Position numbers and translations under genes: made by a program. Positions 9,628 to 17,778 of a stretch of 64,000 nucleotides of DNA are shown here, piece after piece. Where the stretch lies: positions 60,983 through 124,982 of the forward strand of contig NZ_QAXS01000005.1 in NCBI RefSeq assembly GCF_003053565.1, written 5' to 3'. Origin of the DNA: Halanaerobium saccharolyticum (GTDB lineage Bacteria > Bacillota > Halanaerobiia > Halanaerobiales > Halanaerobiaceae). The number at the start of each line of letters is the position of its first letter. Position 1 is the stretch's first letter. The notes beneath the pieces are model-generated. The model did no database searches. It worked only from the letters and a program-made list of their open reading frames with translations, and was not told where the DNA came from.

Positions 9628-11043
9628 TTAAAACACCTCCGCCAGTACTTGATTTATTGAGTCTGCCAGCAGCTCAATTTCTTCATCTTTTACTGTTTTT
9701 AAATCAAAAATAGCTTTATCAGCCTGAATTCTTGCAATTACTGGAGTTTCAAACTTTCTCAGCTCTGAAATAAATGCTTCTGTACTTTTCTGTTCTAAGC
9801 TGAGCTTGAGTCCGTAACTGTCAAATTTATTTAAAGGGTATGCTCCACCACCAATTTTAGCTGCTGTTTTTATCAATTCAACTTTGAAAGCATCTTTTTT
9901 ATTGATTTTAGACTCTAATTTTAAAGCTCTTTTCTTTACCACTTCACTGCTTTCTGTTATTAAATTTAAAGTTGGAATTCTTTTTACTGCCTTCTCAAAG
10001 TCATAATAAAGCTTGAGCGTTTCTTCCAGGGCAGCCAGAGTCATTTTGTCAACACGCAGTGCCCGCATCAAAGGGTGAGTTTCAATTTGACTGATATACT
10101 GCTCCTTACCGGCAATAATTCCAGCCTGTGGCCCACCAAGCAGCTTATCACCACTAAAGGTCAGCACATCTATCCCGGCTTCAATTTTTTCTTTTACAGT
10201 TGGTTCATAGGGAAGTCCATAGTCACTTAAGTCGAATAAAATTCCACTGCCCAGATCTTCTATCAGTGGAAGCTGGTGACTGTGAGCTGTTTCTGCTAAT
10301 TCCTTTGAGCTGACAGTATGAGTAAAACCCTGCACCCTGTAATTACTTGTATGTACCTTGATTAGAGCCCCGGTGTTTTCGTTAATGTCATTTACGTAAT
10401 CTGCACTATAAACTCTGTTGGTTGAGCCAACTTCTTGTAAAAGAGCCCCACTATTTTCCATTACCTCAGGAATTCTAAAGGACCCTCCAATTTCAACCAT
10501 TTCTCCCCGCGCAATTATTACTTCCTTCCTCTGTACCAGAGCTGTTAAAACAAGCATTACCGCTGCTGCATTATTATTAACAACTACAGCTGATTCGGCA
10601 CCAGTTAAGTCTTTCAACAGCTCTTTAACCTTATTATATCTATATCCTCTTTCACCTTTTTCTAGATCAAATTCCAGTGTCGAATAATTTTCTGCAATTT
10701 CCAAAACTTTTTTTAAAGCTTCTGCTGCTAAATTTGATCTGCCGAGATTGGTATGAACTATTACCCCGGAAGCATTAATAACTTTTTTTAACCCTGCTTC
10801 AGATTTTATTTTTAATTTTTTTTCAATGTTGTTTATTATATATTTGACATTTAGATGATTTAAATTAAAATTATCCACTTCAAAATCCGAACTAAGAATT
10901 TCACTGCGGATATTATCCAGTTCTTTTCTCAATAATTGTAAAAATTTATCTCTGCTATATTCATCTATTATTTCTTCTGCCTCCGGAGCAGCCAAAAAAT
11001 CATTAACAGCCGGGATAGATTTTAAAAGCTCTTTTTTCTGCAT
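9628..11043 (-). CDS. selA: L-seryl-tRNA(Sec) selenium transferase SelA
   Basis: PLP enzyme that converts Ser-tRNA(Sec) to Sec-tRNA(Sec) with selenophosphate. 471 aa, the bacterial length. Seen: the N-terminal domain with VIHTNLGRS (~95), LTGAESAVVVNNNAAAV, and the PLP-lysine motif FSGDKLLGGPQAG (Lys near 298). GGGGG precedes the ATG. It is the first gene of selA-selB-selC; the absence of other promoters between them suggests co-transcription. The partner selD (selenophosphate synthetase) must lie elsewhere. Confidence 0.97.
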   Translation of the reverse strand: MQKKELLKSIPAVNDFLAAPEAEEIIDEYSRDKFLQLLRKELDNIRSEILSSDFEVDNFNLNHLNVKYIINNIEKKLKIKSEAGLKKVINASGVIVHTNLGRSNLAAEALKKVLEIAENYSTLEFDLEKGERGYRYNKVKELLKDLTGAESAVVVNNNAAAVMLVLTALVQRKEVIIARGEMVEIGGSFRIPEVMENSGALLQEVGSTNRVYSADYVNDINENTGALIKVHTSNYRVQGFTHTVSSKELAETAHSHQLPLIEDLGSGILFDLSDYGLPYEPTVKEKIEAGIDVLTFSGDKLLGGPQAGIIAGKEQYISQIETHPLMRALRVDKMTLAALEETLKLYYDFEKAVKRIPTLNLITESSEVVKKRALKLESKINKKDAFKVELIKTAAKIGGGAYPLNKFDSYGLKLSLEQKSTEAFISELRKFETPVIARIQADKAIFDLKTVKDEEIELLADSINQVLAEVF

Positions 11044-11114
11044 ATAAATACCCCCAAAATTTGTGATTACTATTTATAATAATTCTTTCAAAATAGGCTA
11101 ATCCCTTTAAATAA

Positions 11115-11159
11115 TTAAAAAACAGGAAACCCACTCTGCTCGCAAACAGAGTGGGTTTC
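11115..11159 (-). terminator. Terminator of the argF-GNAT operon
   Basis: A perfect 13-bp stem (GAAACCCACTCTG / CAGAGTGGGTTTC, 11126-11159) is followed on the minus strand by a T6 run. A second weaker hairpin (TTTGTCGA / TCGACAAA) sits at 11204-11226, between it and the GNAT stop. Confidence 0.85.
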
Positions 11160-11228
11160 TAGCTTCTCCATTCTTAAATAATACTTAATTATTTAAAATG
11201 AAGTTTGTCGAGGGAATTTCGACAAATT

Positions 11229-11735
11229 TTATTTAATTGTTTTTACCCAGAGCCCACGCTCATAACCTTTGCTGTGATCTGTTTCCAGACAGTTAAAACC
11301 AAGCCCCTGATAAAAGCAGATTAATTTTTCATTTTCTAAAGAAGAATACAGCTGAAGATAATGTGCATTTAACTCCTTTAATTTGTCCACTGCCTGCTGA
11401 AAAAGCATCGTTCCCAGCCCCTGATTCTGATAGACAGGTGAAACTGCAAAACGCTTGAGCAGATATCTTTTCTCACTAATTTCTTCCAGTCTGAGTGAGG
11501 CAATTATCTCATCACCATTAGTAAGAACCAGAACAATATTATTATTTAAATCTGCTTTTACAGCTTCCAGTTCTTCTCTTAAAGCAGAATTAATAACCTT
11601 TTCTCCATCATTTTCTTTATTTTTTTTCTTTGCGTAGTCTGCAAAAGCCCGCTGCATTAAAATATGAATTGCTTCTGCATCAGCTAAAACGCCCTCTCTG
11701 CATTTATAATTGCTTTTTTTACTTACTGCTGTCAT
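11229..11735 (-). CDS. GNAT-family N-acetyltransferase
   Basis: 168-aa single-domain GNAT protein. Acetyl-CoA-binding motif A is seen as RYLLKRFAVSPVYQNQGLGTMLF (given in part), with the Q/R-x-x-G-x-G/A pattern as QNQGLG. Motif B follows as FYQGLGF near the C-terminus. The start is ATG at 11735, 8 bp after AGGGGTGA; a TTG one codon upstream is also possible. It follows argF by 15 bp under the same T-box leader and before a common terminator. Its substrate cannot be read from sequence. The context makes a short N-acetylglutamate synthase possible, but a generic GNAT is equally compatible. Confidence 0.85.
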   Translation of the reverse strand: MTAVSKKSNYKCREGVLADAEAIHILMQRAFADYAKKKNKENDGEKVINSALREELEAVKADLNNNIVLVLTNGDEIIASLRLEEISEKRYLLKRFAVSPVYQNQGLGTMLFQQAVDKLKELNAHYLQLYSSLENEKLICFYQGLGFNCLETDHSKGYERGLWVKTIK

Positions 11736-11749
11736 CAATTAAATCACCC

Positions 11750-12739
11750 CTATAATGTAGCTGTCATGACAGCTTTAATGGTATGCATCCTATTTTCAGC
11801 CTGATCAAAAACTTTAGAGTATTTACTTTCAAAAACCTCATCTGTGACTTCCATTTCTTCCAACCCGTATTCTTCAAATATTTTCTTGCCATTTTCAGTT
11901 TCTGTATTATGATAGGCAGGAAGACAGTGTAAAAATATTACATTGGGGTTTTCTGTCAGTTCAATCATCTTCATATTAACCTGATAGGGAGTTAAAAGTT
12001 CAATTCTTTTTTCAAATTCTGATTCTTCTCCCATTGAAACCCAGACATCTGTATAGATTGCATCTGCTCCCTTAACTCCTGTTTTTATATCAGCTGTTAA
12101 TTCTATTTTGGCTCCCGACTCAGCTGCTAACTCTCTGCATTCTTCTACCAGTTCTGGCTCCGGCCACAGTTCTTTAGGAGCAGCTATAGTATAATTAACA
12201 CCCATGATTGCTGAACCTACCATCAGAGAGTTTGCCATGTTATTGCGTCCATCACCTGTATAAACAAGATTTAGCCCTTCTAATTTACCAAAGTTTTCTT
12301 TAAGAGTTAAAAAGTCGGCTAAGATTTGAGTTGGATGATAAAGATCGGTTAACCCATTCCAGACGGGAACTCCTGCATATTCTCCTAAAATTTCAACTGT
12401 TTCGTGTTCATAACCTCTAAACTCAATTCCATCAAACATTCTTCCTAAAACTCTGGCTGTATCGGCTACCGTTTCTTTTTTTCCAAGCTGAATATCATTT
12501 TTGCCAAGATATTCGGGCATTCCACCTTCATCTTTTGCCGCAACCGCAAAAGCACATCTGGTTCTAGTAGAAGGTTTTTCAAAAATCAAGGCAATATTTT
12601 TTCCTGCCAGACTATTCCCACTGATTCCCGCCCGCTTTTTAGATTTTAAGTCCTCAGATAAAGTTATTAAATAGTTGATTTCTTCTTTTGAAAAGTCTTT
12701 AAGTGTTAATAAATTTCTTCCCTTTAAATTATAAGCCAT
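11750..12739 (-). CDS. argF: Ornithine carbamoyltransferase
   Basis: Makes citrulline from ornithine and carbamoyl phosphate (arginine synthesis) or works in reverse in arginine catabolism. 329 aa. The carbamoyl-phosphate motif STRTR lies at 57-61. [11 protein letters not shown] and the ornithine/catalytic motif HCLPAYH near 271-277 identify ornithine rather than aspartate carbamoyltransferase. VWVSMGEE (DxxxSMG loop) is present. It is expressed from a T-box leader at 12877-13126 whose specifier reads best as an Arg codon, which supports a biosynthetic role. A GNAT gene follows in the operon. Confidence 0.96.
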   Translation of the reverse strand: MAYNLKGRNLLTLKDFSKEEINYLITLSEDLKSKKRAGISGNSLAGKNIALIFEKPSTRTRCAFAVAAKDEGGMPEYLGKNDIQLGKKETVADTARVLGRMFDGIEFRGYEHETVEILGEYAGVPVWNGLTDLYHPTQILADFLTLKENFGKLEGLNLVYTGDGRNNMANSLMVGSAIMGVNYTIAAPKELWPEPELVEECRELAAESGAKIELTADIKTGVKGADAIYTDVWVSMGEESEFEKRIELLTPYQVNMKMIELTENPNVIFLHCLPAYHNTETENGKKIFEEYGLEEMEVTDEVFESKYSKVFDQAENRMHTIKAVMTATL

Positions 12740-12876
12740 AATTATCTCCTCCTTGAATTCTCGCTGGCCTCAAAATATTCTTCCCTGCTGACTAACTTCA
12801 TTTACTTTAATAATTTAAATTACTAAAATTTAATCTTAAAAAAACTGCTCTAATGCTCAAAAAACTTATATAAACT

Positions 12877-13126
12877 AAAAAAACCCCGCACTCTTATTTA
12901 AAAGAGACGAGGAATTACCCGTGTTGCCACTCTAGTTGCCAGTAAACTGACCACTCTAAAACTTAACGCGTCATACGTCTCTACCTATTAGCTTCAGTAG
13001 AGCTCCTCCTGAGTGCGCTTCAAAATATTTTGTTGGCGGACTTTCAGCTACTCCACCTTGCTTTAAAACAAAATTATTTTTACTCTCTCATTCACTGGAT
13101 TTGTTATTTTATCATAAAACTTATTT
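12877..13126 (-). promoter_or_regulatory. T-box leader (probable Arg specifier)
   Basis: Minus-strand leader of argF. Stem I starts near 13100 (AGTGAATGAGAGAGTA with an AGTA loop-E element). The T-box core AGAGTGGCAACACGGGT is at 12917-12933. Next comes a terminator stem CCTCGTCTCTT / AAGAGTGCGGGG (12884-12912), then T7. On the 3' side of stem I the sequence GAAG is followed by CGC and A (13014-13020). GAA upstream and a purine after the triplet are the usual specifier context, so CGC (Arg) is the best reading. That it senses uncharged tRNA-Arg is an inference. Confidence 0.88.
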
Positions 13127-13132
13127 TTTATT

Positions 13133-13161
13133 ATTATATAGCCGAGCTGCTAAAAATGCAA
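13133..13161 (-). promoter_or_regulatory. Sigma-A promoter of the argF leader
   Basis: -35 TTGCAT (13156-13161), 17-bp spacer, -10 TATAAT (13133-13138) on the minus strand. Predicted transcription start near 13126, just before T-box stem I. Confidence 0.75.
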
Positions 13162-13195
13162 GTTTTTTAAAAAAGTAAAAATATTCTGATAACAT

Positions 13196-14557
13196 CTAAA
13201 CATCAATTAATTTCCAATTTCCTTTTTTAAATCTATAAAATACATAGCTTCCTCTAACAGTCCAGTCGATCACCATTGCTGTCCAGGCGCCAAGCAGACC
13301 AAGGCCCAGAGGATGAACTAGGACATATCCTAAAAGCAGACGGAAAATCCAGGTTGAGATAGCTGTAGAGTAAAAAACTGCTTTTGTATCTCCGGCTCCC
13401 CTCAGAGCACCGGAAAAAATAAAGTGAGTTCCCATTGGAATTTGTGCCAGAGCAATAATTCTTAAATTCAAAGCAGCTTTTGAAATTATTTCCGGGTCTG
13501 CTGTATATAATCTAATTAATTGTTCCGGTAAAATTAAAAAAACTACTGCCATAAAGCCCATAATCATTGAACCTATTTTCCAGGCTTCGAATGTTCCTTT
13601 TTCAGCTCCAGTTGGATTTTTTGCTCCCAGATTTTGGCCAACTATGGTTGTTGCTGCAACTGCAATTCCAAAACCAGGCATATAAGAAATTGATTCCGCA
13701 TTTAAAGAAATCTGATGAGCAGCAAAAGAAGTAGTACCCAGAGATGCGATAACTCTGACAAATAAAAGCTGAGCCAGTCTTCTTACTGATTCTTCCATTG
13801 CTGTCGGTAAACCAATCCGTAAAACTCTTTTTGTTAGTTCAAGATCAAAACTAAAAAATCCTTTTAATTTCATTTTTAAAACACTAAAATCAGAAAAAGT
13901 TAAGGCCAGTAAAATAATTCCTCCGGTTGATCTGGCAAGAGTTGTTGCCAGAGCGGCTCCATTTACTCCCAGTCTGGGAAAACCAAAATTACCAAAAATA
14001 AAAAGATAATTACCTAAAATATTTAAGATATTTACCAGGATATTAACCTTCATTGGTGTTTTGGTTTCTCCAGCGCCTCTTAATGCCGCAGTAACTATAA
14101 AAGCCAGAACCATAAAAACAAAACCAGGGGTCATAACTCTAAGATAACCAGAACCGAGTCTGATAACCTCTGCCTCTCCTCCCATTAAAGTCAATAAAAC
14201 AGGAGCAAAAATATAAAAAATAGCAGCAAAAACCACTGAAAAAATAATGGACAGCAGTACTGACTGCTGCAGGACTGAAGCTGCTTTTTTGTTCTCATCT
14301 GAACCTACAAATCTAGAAACCAAAGCTGTAGTTCCCACTCCGAGGGCTGAAGCTAAAGCTGTCGAAAAAAATACAGGCTGCATGGTTAAACCAATTGCAG
14401 CCACAGCAGAAGCTCCCAGCCTACCGACCATCATCATGTCAACAATATGAGTGATTGTTGCCAGAGACTGTTCGGCAATTACCGGCCAGGCAAGCTTAAA
14501 TATTACTTTTTTGGTTGAACTATCTTCGTTAATTAATGCTTTATTATCTGCTGCCAC
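13196..14557 (-). CDS. MATE-family efflux protein
   Basis: Na+ or H+ driven multidrug/toxin extrusion transporter, inner membrane. At 453 aa with about 12 predicted membrane segments, it repeats the two-fold MATE pattern: LAWPVIAEQSLATITHIVDMMMVGRLG (in part) at the N-terminus and its echo LRIGLPTAMEESVRRLAQLLF at the start of the second half. GRLGASAVAAIGL and ALRGAGDTKA are diagnostic. It ends just beyond the argF promoter and has no clear terminator of its own. It lies 25 bp downstream of the RseC-like gene. The substrate is unknown. Confidence 0.93.
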   Translation of the reverse strand: MAADNKALINEDSSTKKVIFKLAWPVIAEQSLATITHIVDMMMVGRLGASAVAAIGLTMQPVFFSTALASALGVGTTALVSRFVGSDENKKAASVLQQSVLLSIIFSVVFAAIFYIFAPVLLTLMGGEAEVIRLGSGYLRVMTPGFVFMVLAFIVTAALRGAGETKTPMKVNILVNILNILGNYLFIFGNFGFPRLGVNGAALATTLARSTGGIILLALTFSDFSVLKMKLKGFFSFDLELTKRVLRIGLPTAMEESVRRLAQLLFVRVIASLGTTSFAAHQISLNAESISYMPGFGIAVAATTIVGQNLGAKNPTGAEKGTFEAWKIGSMIMGFMAVVFLILPEQLIRLYTADPEIISKAALNLRIIALAQIPMGTHFIFSGALRGAGDTKAVFYSTAISTWIFRLLLGYVLVHPLGLGLLGAWTAMVIDWTVRGSYVFYRFKKGNWKLIDV

Positions 14558-14582
14558 CTGATCACCTTCAGTTTATATCTAA

Positions 14583-15038
14583 TTAATTATCATAATAAAA
14601 TCCGTTATGGGTTACAACTCTTGTTATTTCCGGGTGAAAATAACTTTTTGAACCTGCTTTTTTATCAAAAATTCTCAGTAAAGCAAATGATAATAAAAAG
14701 CCAAGTCCAGAGCCAATAATTCCGGCTATTTCTGCACTACTGATAAAAGAACTAAACCAACTGCTGCCGGCAAAATAACCGGCTATAATAGCGACTAATG
14801 GAAGTAGATAAACTACAAAAGCAGAAAACAAAATAGGTCTGGCTCCCATTTCGAGTTCGACCATACTACCCACTTCTGCTCCAATAGGATCATTAACTAA
14901 AACTTCCATCTCCTCTACCTCATGTGAGTCATCTGCCAGCATACATTTTTCGTCACAGTGACTACAGGCAGAAGTTCTTATAATTTGAACAAGGCTCTGA
15001 CCATTTTTCTTTTTTATCACTCTTGCTCTTTCTTTCAT
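14583..15038 (-). CDS. RseC/MucC-family membrane protein
   Basis: 151-aa protein of the RseC/MucC (SoxR-reducing system) family. The cytoplasmic N-terminal half has a Cys cluster CSHCDEKC (~32-39 from this start) that could bind metal or an Fe-S cluster. Two membrane helices follow (~78-97 and ~109-128), then a C-terminal tail. The ATG at 15038 is preferred over a TTG at 15059 because it fits the family N-terminus (MKERARVI). It sits between a small Cys-rich gene and a MATE exporter, downstream of feoAB. In related anaerobes such proteins accompany Rnf complexes; no Rnf gene is seen here. Confidence 0.82.
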   Translation of the reverse strand: MKERARVIKKKNGQSLVQIIRTSACSHCDEKCMLADDSHEVEEMEVLVNDPIGAEVGSMVELEMGARPILFSAFVVYLLPLVAIIAGYFAGSSWFSSFISSAEIAGIIGSGLGFLLSFALLRIFDKKAGSKSYFHPEITRVVTHNGFYYDN

Positions 15039-15144
15039 TAAAAACCACTCTTTCTTCAATTAATTATTTTACTTTAATCTAATCATCTAAACTCCAGGTT
15101 GATTTTTTTCACTTAACCCAGCTATATTTTAACAAAAACCAGAT

Positions 15145-15312
15145 CTAAAATAAAGAGCATTTATTACATTCACTGCACTTTTTAAATAAATAGCTGTTAC
15201 AGCGGGGACATTTAATTGATTTAAATTCTTTCATCTGATAACCGCAGTTTGAACAGACAATTTTCTTAGCTTCATCATTTTTGGGCTTTAAGTTTAGATC
15301 ACAATTATCCAT
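15145..15312 (-). CDS. Small Cys-rich double zinc-ribbon protein
   Basis: An uncalled 55-aa gene 44 bp downstream of feoB, with GGAGG 5 bp before its ATG. It contains ten cysteines: an N-terminal C4, then CSNC and CPRC (residues 20-23 and 35-38, about 12 apart), then CSECNKC near the end. The CxxC pairs look like a rubredoxin/zinc-ribbon knuckle plus an extra cluster. No membrane segment is present, so it is not the known FeoB-associated single-helix protein. Co-transcription from the Fur-like feo promoter is likely. A role in iron handling is an inference from position only. Confidence 0.75.
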   Translation of the reverse strand: MDNCDLNLKPKNDEAKKIVCSNCGYQMKEFKSIKCPRCNSYLFKKCSECNKCSLF

Positions 15313-15356
15313 CCTAACCTCCTTAAAAGTTTAAATCAACTTTTTAAGACCAGCTT

Positions 15357-17246
15357 TTAAAAAATTAAAAGGTTAACCAGACCACCTGTTATAAAGGCAG
15401 TAATCCAGCTTCCAAACCAGATATAGACTGCTTCTTTAAAGTTTCTCTCTTTAACCATAATCATCATTGCTGCAATACAGGGAACAAAAAGAGTTAAGGT
15501 GATTAAAGCAACAGTTATCTGAGCTGGACTTAAGGCAATAGCAGTTAAACCTGCTGCTCCAAAGTCACGGCGAATTATTCCCATCACAAATGCAGTTGCT
15601 GCTTCAGCAGGCAGACCCAGCCAGTTAACAGTTACCGGTTCCGCTGCCCTGGTGATTAAAGCCAGCAGGCCTGTAGCTTCCATAACTGTAATTAAAGCTG
15701 CCCCAAGCACAAAAATCGGACCTGCTTCTTTAACAAAAGCTACTGTCTGCTGATAAGTTTTACTCAAAACATTTTTTAAATCAGGTAGTCTAATTGGTGG
15801 TAAATCAATCAATAAGTCACTTGATTCTCCAGGTAGAACCTTATTTAAAAAAGTACCGGCCAGAACATAAACCGCAAAAATTGCCAGCACATAAACAATT
15901 ACATAAAAAAGATCAAGTTGAGCTATTAAACCTGCAATAACACCCAGCTGAGCTGAACAGGGAATTGCCAGTCCCAAAAGAAAAATTGCAATAATTCTTT
16001 CTCTTTTTGTACCCAGCAGGCGGGTTGTAATAGTAGCCATAGTAACACAGCCAAAGCCCAGCAGCATCGGAATAATTGCCCTACCATTTAAACCTATTTT
16101 CTGCAGCATTCGATCCATTAAAACTGCAATCCTGGGTAGATAACCCGAATCTTCTAAAATTGAAAGTAGAAAATAAAATCCGGCCACAAGTGGCAGAAGC
16201 AGTCCAAAAATATAAGTTACTGCCATAGTTAAAATACCGTATTCTCCGGCTAAAAGCTCACCAATAAAATTATCTAAACCAATGGTACTGCTGATTATCC
16301 CCCGCATAAATGGTTCATATGTTTCAACAAAAATCATTTCTTCTGTAATTCCAACTACAGTTTGAGCAACAAAAACACCTATAAATTGATAAATTAAATA
16401 AAGTAAAACTAAAAGCAGGGGAACAGCTGTCACTGGTTTTAACATATAGGCTCCGATTTTACGGGCTAACTGACCACTTTCCTGATCATAACTTAGAACC
16501 TCAGCTGTAATTTGATCAACCCGCTGACGGCGCGCTGTATATATTTCCTCTCTATAATCTGAAATTGAAGCCAGACTATCATACTGGCAGCGAATATTCT
16601 CATCTTCTTCTAAAAGCATTAGAGTATCGGCAGTATTTGCCGTTTTTTTATTTAACTCTCTAAATTCTTCTTTGATATTTTTAAAGGCCTGAGCATGATT
16701 TTCAGCCTGACCATTATTAAAAATACTATTTCCTTTTCTAGCTTTATCAACAGCGTGTTTGACCTTGTCTAAACCTCTATTCTTGGCAGCAGTCGTTGGA
16801 ATAACAGGAACCCCAAGCTCTGCCTCTAAAGCATCAATATCTATTGAAATATTATTTTTTTCTACTTCGTCCATCATATTAAGAGCAACAATCATTGTTT
16901 TATCCATATCCAGCAGCTGCTGAGTTAAAAATAAATCTCGCTCTAAGTGACTGGCATCAACAACATTAATTATGATATCTGCAGACATAATAAAATCCCT
17001 GGCTACTCTCTCCTCATCATTTATGGAACCAACTCCATAAACTCCTGGAGTATCAAAAACAACAGCATCACCCATTTTGCCACTGCTGATATCAAGGGTA
17101 GTCCCGGGATAATTTGAAACACTGACATAAATTCCTGTCAGGTAATTGAAAAAAATAGATTTCCCAACATTAGGATTTCCAGCCAGCACAATTTTTTTAT
17201 CAGCCTGCAGTTCCTGGTCAATTTCAATTTGACTGCAGTCGTTCAA
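15357..17246 (-). CDS. feoB: Ferrous iron transporter FeoB
   Basis: Inner-membrane Fe(II) uptake protein with a cytosolic GTPase domain. 629 aa. The G domain has GNPNVGKS (23-30), DTPGVY (G3) and NMMD (G4), then an acidic helical GDI region (~175-270) and the polytopic channel with the two Gate motifs (RIAVLMDRMLQKIGLNGRAIIPMLLGFGC in part). It is shorter than E. coli FeoB (773) but normal for clostridia. The start is TTG directly at the feoA stop, with AAAGGAA upstream. It is in one operon with feoA and a Cys-rich gene. Confidence 0.96.
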   Translation of the reverse strand: MNDCSQIEIDQELQADKKIVLAGNPNVGKSIFFNYLTGIYVSVSNYPGTTLDISSGKMGDAVVFDTPGVYGVGSINDEERVARDFIMSADIIINVVDASHLERDLFLTQQLLDMDKTMIVALNMMDEVEKNNISIDIDALEAELGVPVIPTTAAKNRGLDKVKHAVDKARKGNSIFNNGQAENHAQAFKNIKEEFRELNKKTANTADTLMLLEEDENIRCQYDSLASISDYREEIYTARRQRVDQITAEVLSYDQESGQLARKIGAYMLKPVTAVPLLLVLLYLIYQFIGVFVAQTVVGITEEMIFVETYEPFMRGIISSTIGLDNFIGELLAGEYGILTMAVTYIFGLLLPLVAGFYFLLSILEDSGYLPRIAVLMDRMLQKIGLNGRAIIPMLLGFGCVTMATITTRLLGTKRERIIAIFLLGLAIPCSAQLGVIAGLIAQLDLFYVIVYVLAIFAVYVLAGTFLNKVLPGESSDLLIDLPPIRLPDLKNVLSKTYQQTVAFVKEAGPIFVLGAALITVMEATGLLALITRAAEPVTVNWLGLPAEAATAFVMGIIRRDFGAAGLTAIALSPAQITVALITLTLFVPCIAAMMIMVKERNFKEAVYIWFGSWITAFITGGLVNLLIF

Positions 17247-17474
17247 TTAAACCATTCCTTTTTTCTTAACGCTAATTTTTTCGGCAGTTCTTCTGCCAAT
17301 TGCAATTTCCTGTAGATTTTTCTTTAAAATAACAGGTCCACCTGGCATTGAGCCAGCACACTCAATTTCAGATCCTTCACTGATACCAAAGCGAAGTGCC
17401 TGTAAACGAGTTTGTTTATCATCAATTTTATCTATAATAAATTTATGACCATTTTTCATGTCAACTAATGTCAT
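17247..17474 (-). CDS. feoA: Ferrous iron transport protein FeoA
   Basis: 75-aa SH3-like cytosolic partner of FeoB. The family pattern is visible: an RLQALRFGISEGSEIECAG segment, then GPVILKKNLQEIAIGRRTAEKI. The spacing to feoB is zero. Expression is likely controlled by Fur through the palindrome embedded in its promoter (17564-17592). GGAGG precedes the ATG. Confidence 0.94.
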   Translation of the reverse strand: MTLVDMKNGHKFIIDKIDDKQTRLQALRFGISEGSEIECAGSMPGGPVILKKNLQEIAIGRRTAEKISVKKKGMV

Positions 17475-17563
17475 TAATTATTACCTCCTGCTGCTCTGAT
17501 TAGTCTTTTAAATTTCATTTATAATAAAATTATTATTATAAGCAAATTACTTTACTTAACTTT

Positions 17564-17592
17564 ATTATACTGAAAACGATTTTCAAAGTCAA
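17564..17592 (-). promoter_or_regulatory. feo promoter with Fur box in its spacer
   Basis: Minus strand: -35 TTGACT (17587-17592), exactly 17 bp, -10 TATAAT (17564-17569). The spacer contains the 15-bp near-palindrome TGAAAATCGTTTTCA (17571-17585), matching the 7-1-7 layout of Fur boxes. A repressor bound here would block RNA polymerase directly. Confidence 0.8.
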
Positions 17593-17673
17593 CATATTTA
17601 CTGAAATAAAACTTTTATCTTTCCTTTATTAACAACGATTATTAATTGCTCTATAACTTAATATTATACTATA

Positions 17674-17713
17674 AAAAAATTCTCGACAGCAATTTAAAAA
17701 CTATCGAGAATTA
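17674..17713 (-). terminator. Terminator of the leuS operon
   Basis: Stem ATTCTCGA / TCGAGAAT with a 14-18-nt loop is followed on the minus strand by T7. It lies ~65 bp past the leuS stop. Confidence 0.7.
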
Positions 17714-17778
17714 ATTTATTGTCTATTCTATTTTCGGTTTATTTCGACATAATACGGGTGGTACCCGGTGCATGTACA

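Noticed and set aside
17745..17778. Second T-box (GGGTGGTACCCGG word near 17757)
   Set aside because: The word is in plus orientation with no plus-strand gene after it, lacks an antiterminator/terminator pair, and is just a small hairpin after leuS.
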